Positions 41,030-42,134 of a stretch of DNA of 42,134 nt are shown here, piece by piece; positions within the stretch are counted from its first letter, which is position 1, and every line of letters starts with the position of its first letter. A program made the position numbers and the translations under genes. Source of the DNA: Clostridiales bacterium UBA7044 (GTDB taxonomy: Bacteria; Bacillota; Clostridia; Oscillospirales; Oscillospiraceae); contig DLAP01000056.1 of NCBI GenBank assembly GCA_002493965.1, positions 1-42,134 on the forward strand. The letters are read 5' to 3'. Below the pieces are notes generated by a model. That model worked only from the letters and a program-made list of their open reading frames with translations. It did not search any database and was not told where the DNA came from.

Positions 41030-41065
41030 AAAACCGGCAGCCTTCTGACAAAGTCTGCCGGTTTT
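41030..41065 (-). terminator. Terminator between the histidine-phosphatase gene and the polysaccharide cluster
   Basis: AAAACCGGCAG / CTGCCGGTTTT with a fourteen-base loop that can partly pair. It ends in TTTTCC on the minus strand. It separates the cluster from upstream transcription. Confidence 0.75.
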
Positions 41066-41276
41066 ATAATCATATCATCTTTTGAAGTTCTCCGCTCTGC
41101 CAATGAGCGCCACTTCTTAAGTTCCACAATATCGCCTAAAATCCATTCTGCATTTCCCGAAATGTACTCCATGAACCGGCCCCGTGAACCGCCGGTGGGC
41201 GTCCTCTGCCCCGCCCAGATCCCGACGGAAACGGTCCTTATCCCGCTTTTCCCGGGTCTTGCTGATCCATGTTTAC
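41066..41276 (-). other. Non-coding gap, possibly a frameshifted gene remnant
   Basis: No intact gene is present. On the minus strand one frame reads WISKTREKRDKDRFRRDLGG and another, overlapping, reads MEYISGNAEWILGDIVELKK. Each looks protein-like over 20-35 residues and they would join after a frameshift, but I recognise neither. The evidence is weak. Confidence 0.25.
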
Positions 41277-42005
41277 TTAATCGTGGCGCTGGACCCTATT
41301 TTCATAGGTTTCGCAAAATCGTCCGGAAAAGGATGGCTCCCGATCCGCCGCGTACAGATGGGAGGTGTCCCCAAAAGCACTCATTCGGAAGGCAGCGATG
41401 CCCTCCCGTCGCTCCTCCGTTGTCAGCGTCGTGATGGAGGAAGGAAGGGCGCAGGTGCCCTGCCACAAAGCCATGGCAGAGATCCCCAGGAGGTGACTCA
41501 GCAGCACACACTCCACCCCAAAATGGCAGAAGAACACAATGGTGTCTTCATTGGGCGTCTCGACACGGTAGAATTCCCCTTCACGGCGATACCCATGGCT
41601 GGCGAGAAGATCATCCAGGCTCTGCCATACCCATTTAGCCTCCTCCATTACCCCGGCCTGGGCAAAACGATCGTTATCCCACCAATGTTCCCGGTCAAAA
41701 AACCGTTTGTCTGCGGTCCAGTCCTGAGGCAGCCAGTCCCAGGCAATGGACCTCCTGTTCGTATGAGGGCGCAAAACCTGAGGAGAGAACTCCCGGAGCC
41801 ACGGCAAAATCTCCGCCTGACGGCCCAGCTTTTCCAAGGTAGGCTTTGCGGTATCCCGGGCCCGTCCCATAGGGGAGCAGTAAAAATCCTTGATGTTCAG
41901 TCGGCAGAGACGGTGGGAAAGGAGTTCTGCCTCCTGCCAGCCGGTTTCTGTCAGAGAGTCAATGGTATAGTCTGGGTCTCCATGACGCACGATCAATAGT
42001 TTCAT
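41277..42005 (-). CDS. Histidine phosphatase family protein
   Basis: The 242-residue protein has the phosphoglycerate-mutase-type core: LLIVRHGDPDY with catalytic H8, the TETGWQEAELLSHRL follow-up, SPMGRARDTA, a mid-chain acid, and the second histidine in FFCHFGVECVLLSHLLG. Family members dephosphorylate small metabolites or proteins; substrate is not predictable here. The ATG at 42005 follows GGAGGT by five bases. It is not part of the polysaccharide operon, since a terminator and promoter separate them. Confidence 0.9.
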   Translation of the reverse strand: MKLLIVRHGDPDYTIDSLTETGWQEAELLSHRLCRLNIKDFYCSPMGRARDTAKPTLEKLGRQAEILPWLREFSPQVLRPHTNRRSIAWDWLPQDWTADKRFFDREHWWDNDRFAQAGVMEEAKWVWQSLDDLLASHGYRREGEFYRVETPNEDTIVFFCHFGVECVLLSHLLGISAMALWQGTCALPSSITTLTTEERREGIAAFRMSAFGDTSHLYAADREPSFSGRFCETYENRVQRHD

Positions 42006-42134
42006 AACCTACCTCCAAAAATTGACCGCCCTGGGTCACCTATACAGCAGCCACGTTTTATAGGGAGAAGTGTGATTAATGCTTCGACGAAATAAATAAT
42101 GAAAGATAATACGTAAGCGCTCAATAACCGCCCG
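42006..42134. other. Upstream region of the histidine phosphatase gene
   Basis: The 129 bases to the window end contain the ribosome binding site of the phosphatase gene and AT-rich stretches, but no promoter with acceptable -35/-10 spacing and no other gene that I can support. Confidence 0.4.

Noticed and set aside
41066..41276. Plus-strand small gene
   Set aside because: The open frames have no ribosome binding site and overlap the end of the histidine phosphatase gene.

Overview
The window looks like chromosomal DNA of a low-redundancy, fairly GC-rich member of the Clostridia, most likely the Oscillospiraceae/Ruminococcaceae group. The grounds are an ispH-rpsA fusion directly downstream of cmk, a nadD-yqeK fusion next to rsfS, a CD1247-like acidic zinc-ribbon protein, strong GGAGG-type ribosome binding sites, and sigma-A-like promoters. 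Apart from two short genes, everything is encoded on the minus strand, so gene order below is read from high to low coordinates.

Left part (1-16433), housekeeping. An hflX-yigZ-dgt operon (promoter at 10737-10765) leads into dnaG, a sigma factor, a degenerate sigma-like paralogue, cmk and the ispH-rpsA fusion. This second unit has its own promoter inside the 3' end of dgt and ends at a hairpin terminator at 1328. Below it lie a Dabb-domain gene, an ACT-domain gene and a PFL (UPF0210) gene cut by the window start. Further right are rpmE, a plus-strand Spx/ArsC-like gene, a CD1247-like gene with efp, and yqeG-pepP, whose promoter faces a plus-strand gene of unknown function. Next come a 5'-truncated anti-sigma-like remnant and rpsU.

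Middle (16434-26539). A MITE-like inverted-repeat element separates rpsU from a long operon, in transcriptional order smc, ftsY, rdgB, yhbY, nadD-yqeK, rsfS, leuS. It is driven by a near-consensus promoter at 26511-26539 and covers chromosome organisation, membrane targeting, nucleotide-pool cleaning, NAD synthesis, ribosome silencing and tRNA charging.

Right part (26627-40995), a surface-polysaccharide locus. Fourteen closely packed genes follow one promoter: GT4, polysaccharide deacetylase, GT4, GT4, three GT2s, a Wzm-like permease, a Wzt-like ATPase with a C-terminal domain, two GT2s, a GT32-like enzyme and two GT2s. Together they could assemble a glycan on the inner face of the membrane and export it through the ABC transporter. 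No initiating phosphoglycosyl transferase, sugar-nucleotide synthesis gene or ligase is visible, so those must lie elsewhere. A histidine-phosphatase gene closes the window.

The most unusual items are the sigma-like protein that keeps the core-binding motif but has lost the promoter-recognition helices, the atypical -10-binding residues in its coupled sigma factor, the rpsU-adjacent truncated gene, and the MITE-like element. No CRISPR array, tRNA, rRNA or transposase was seen.
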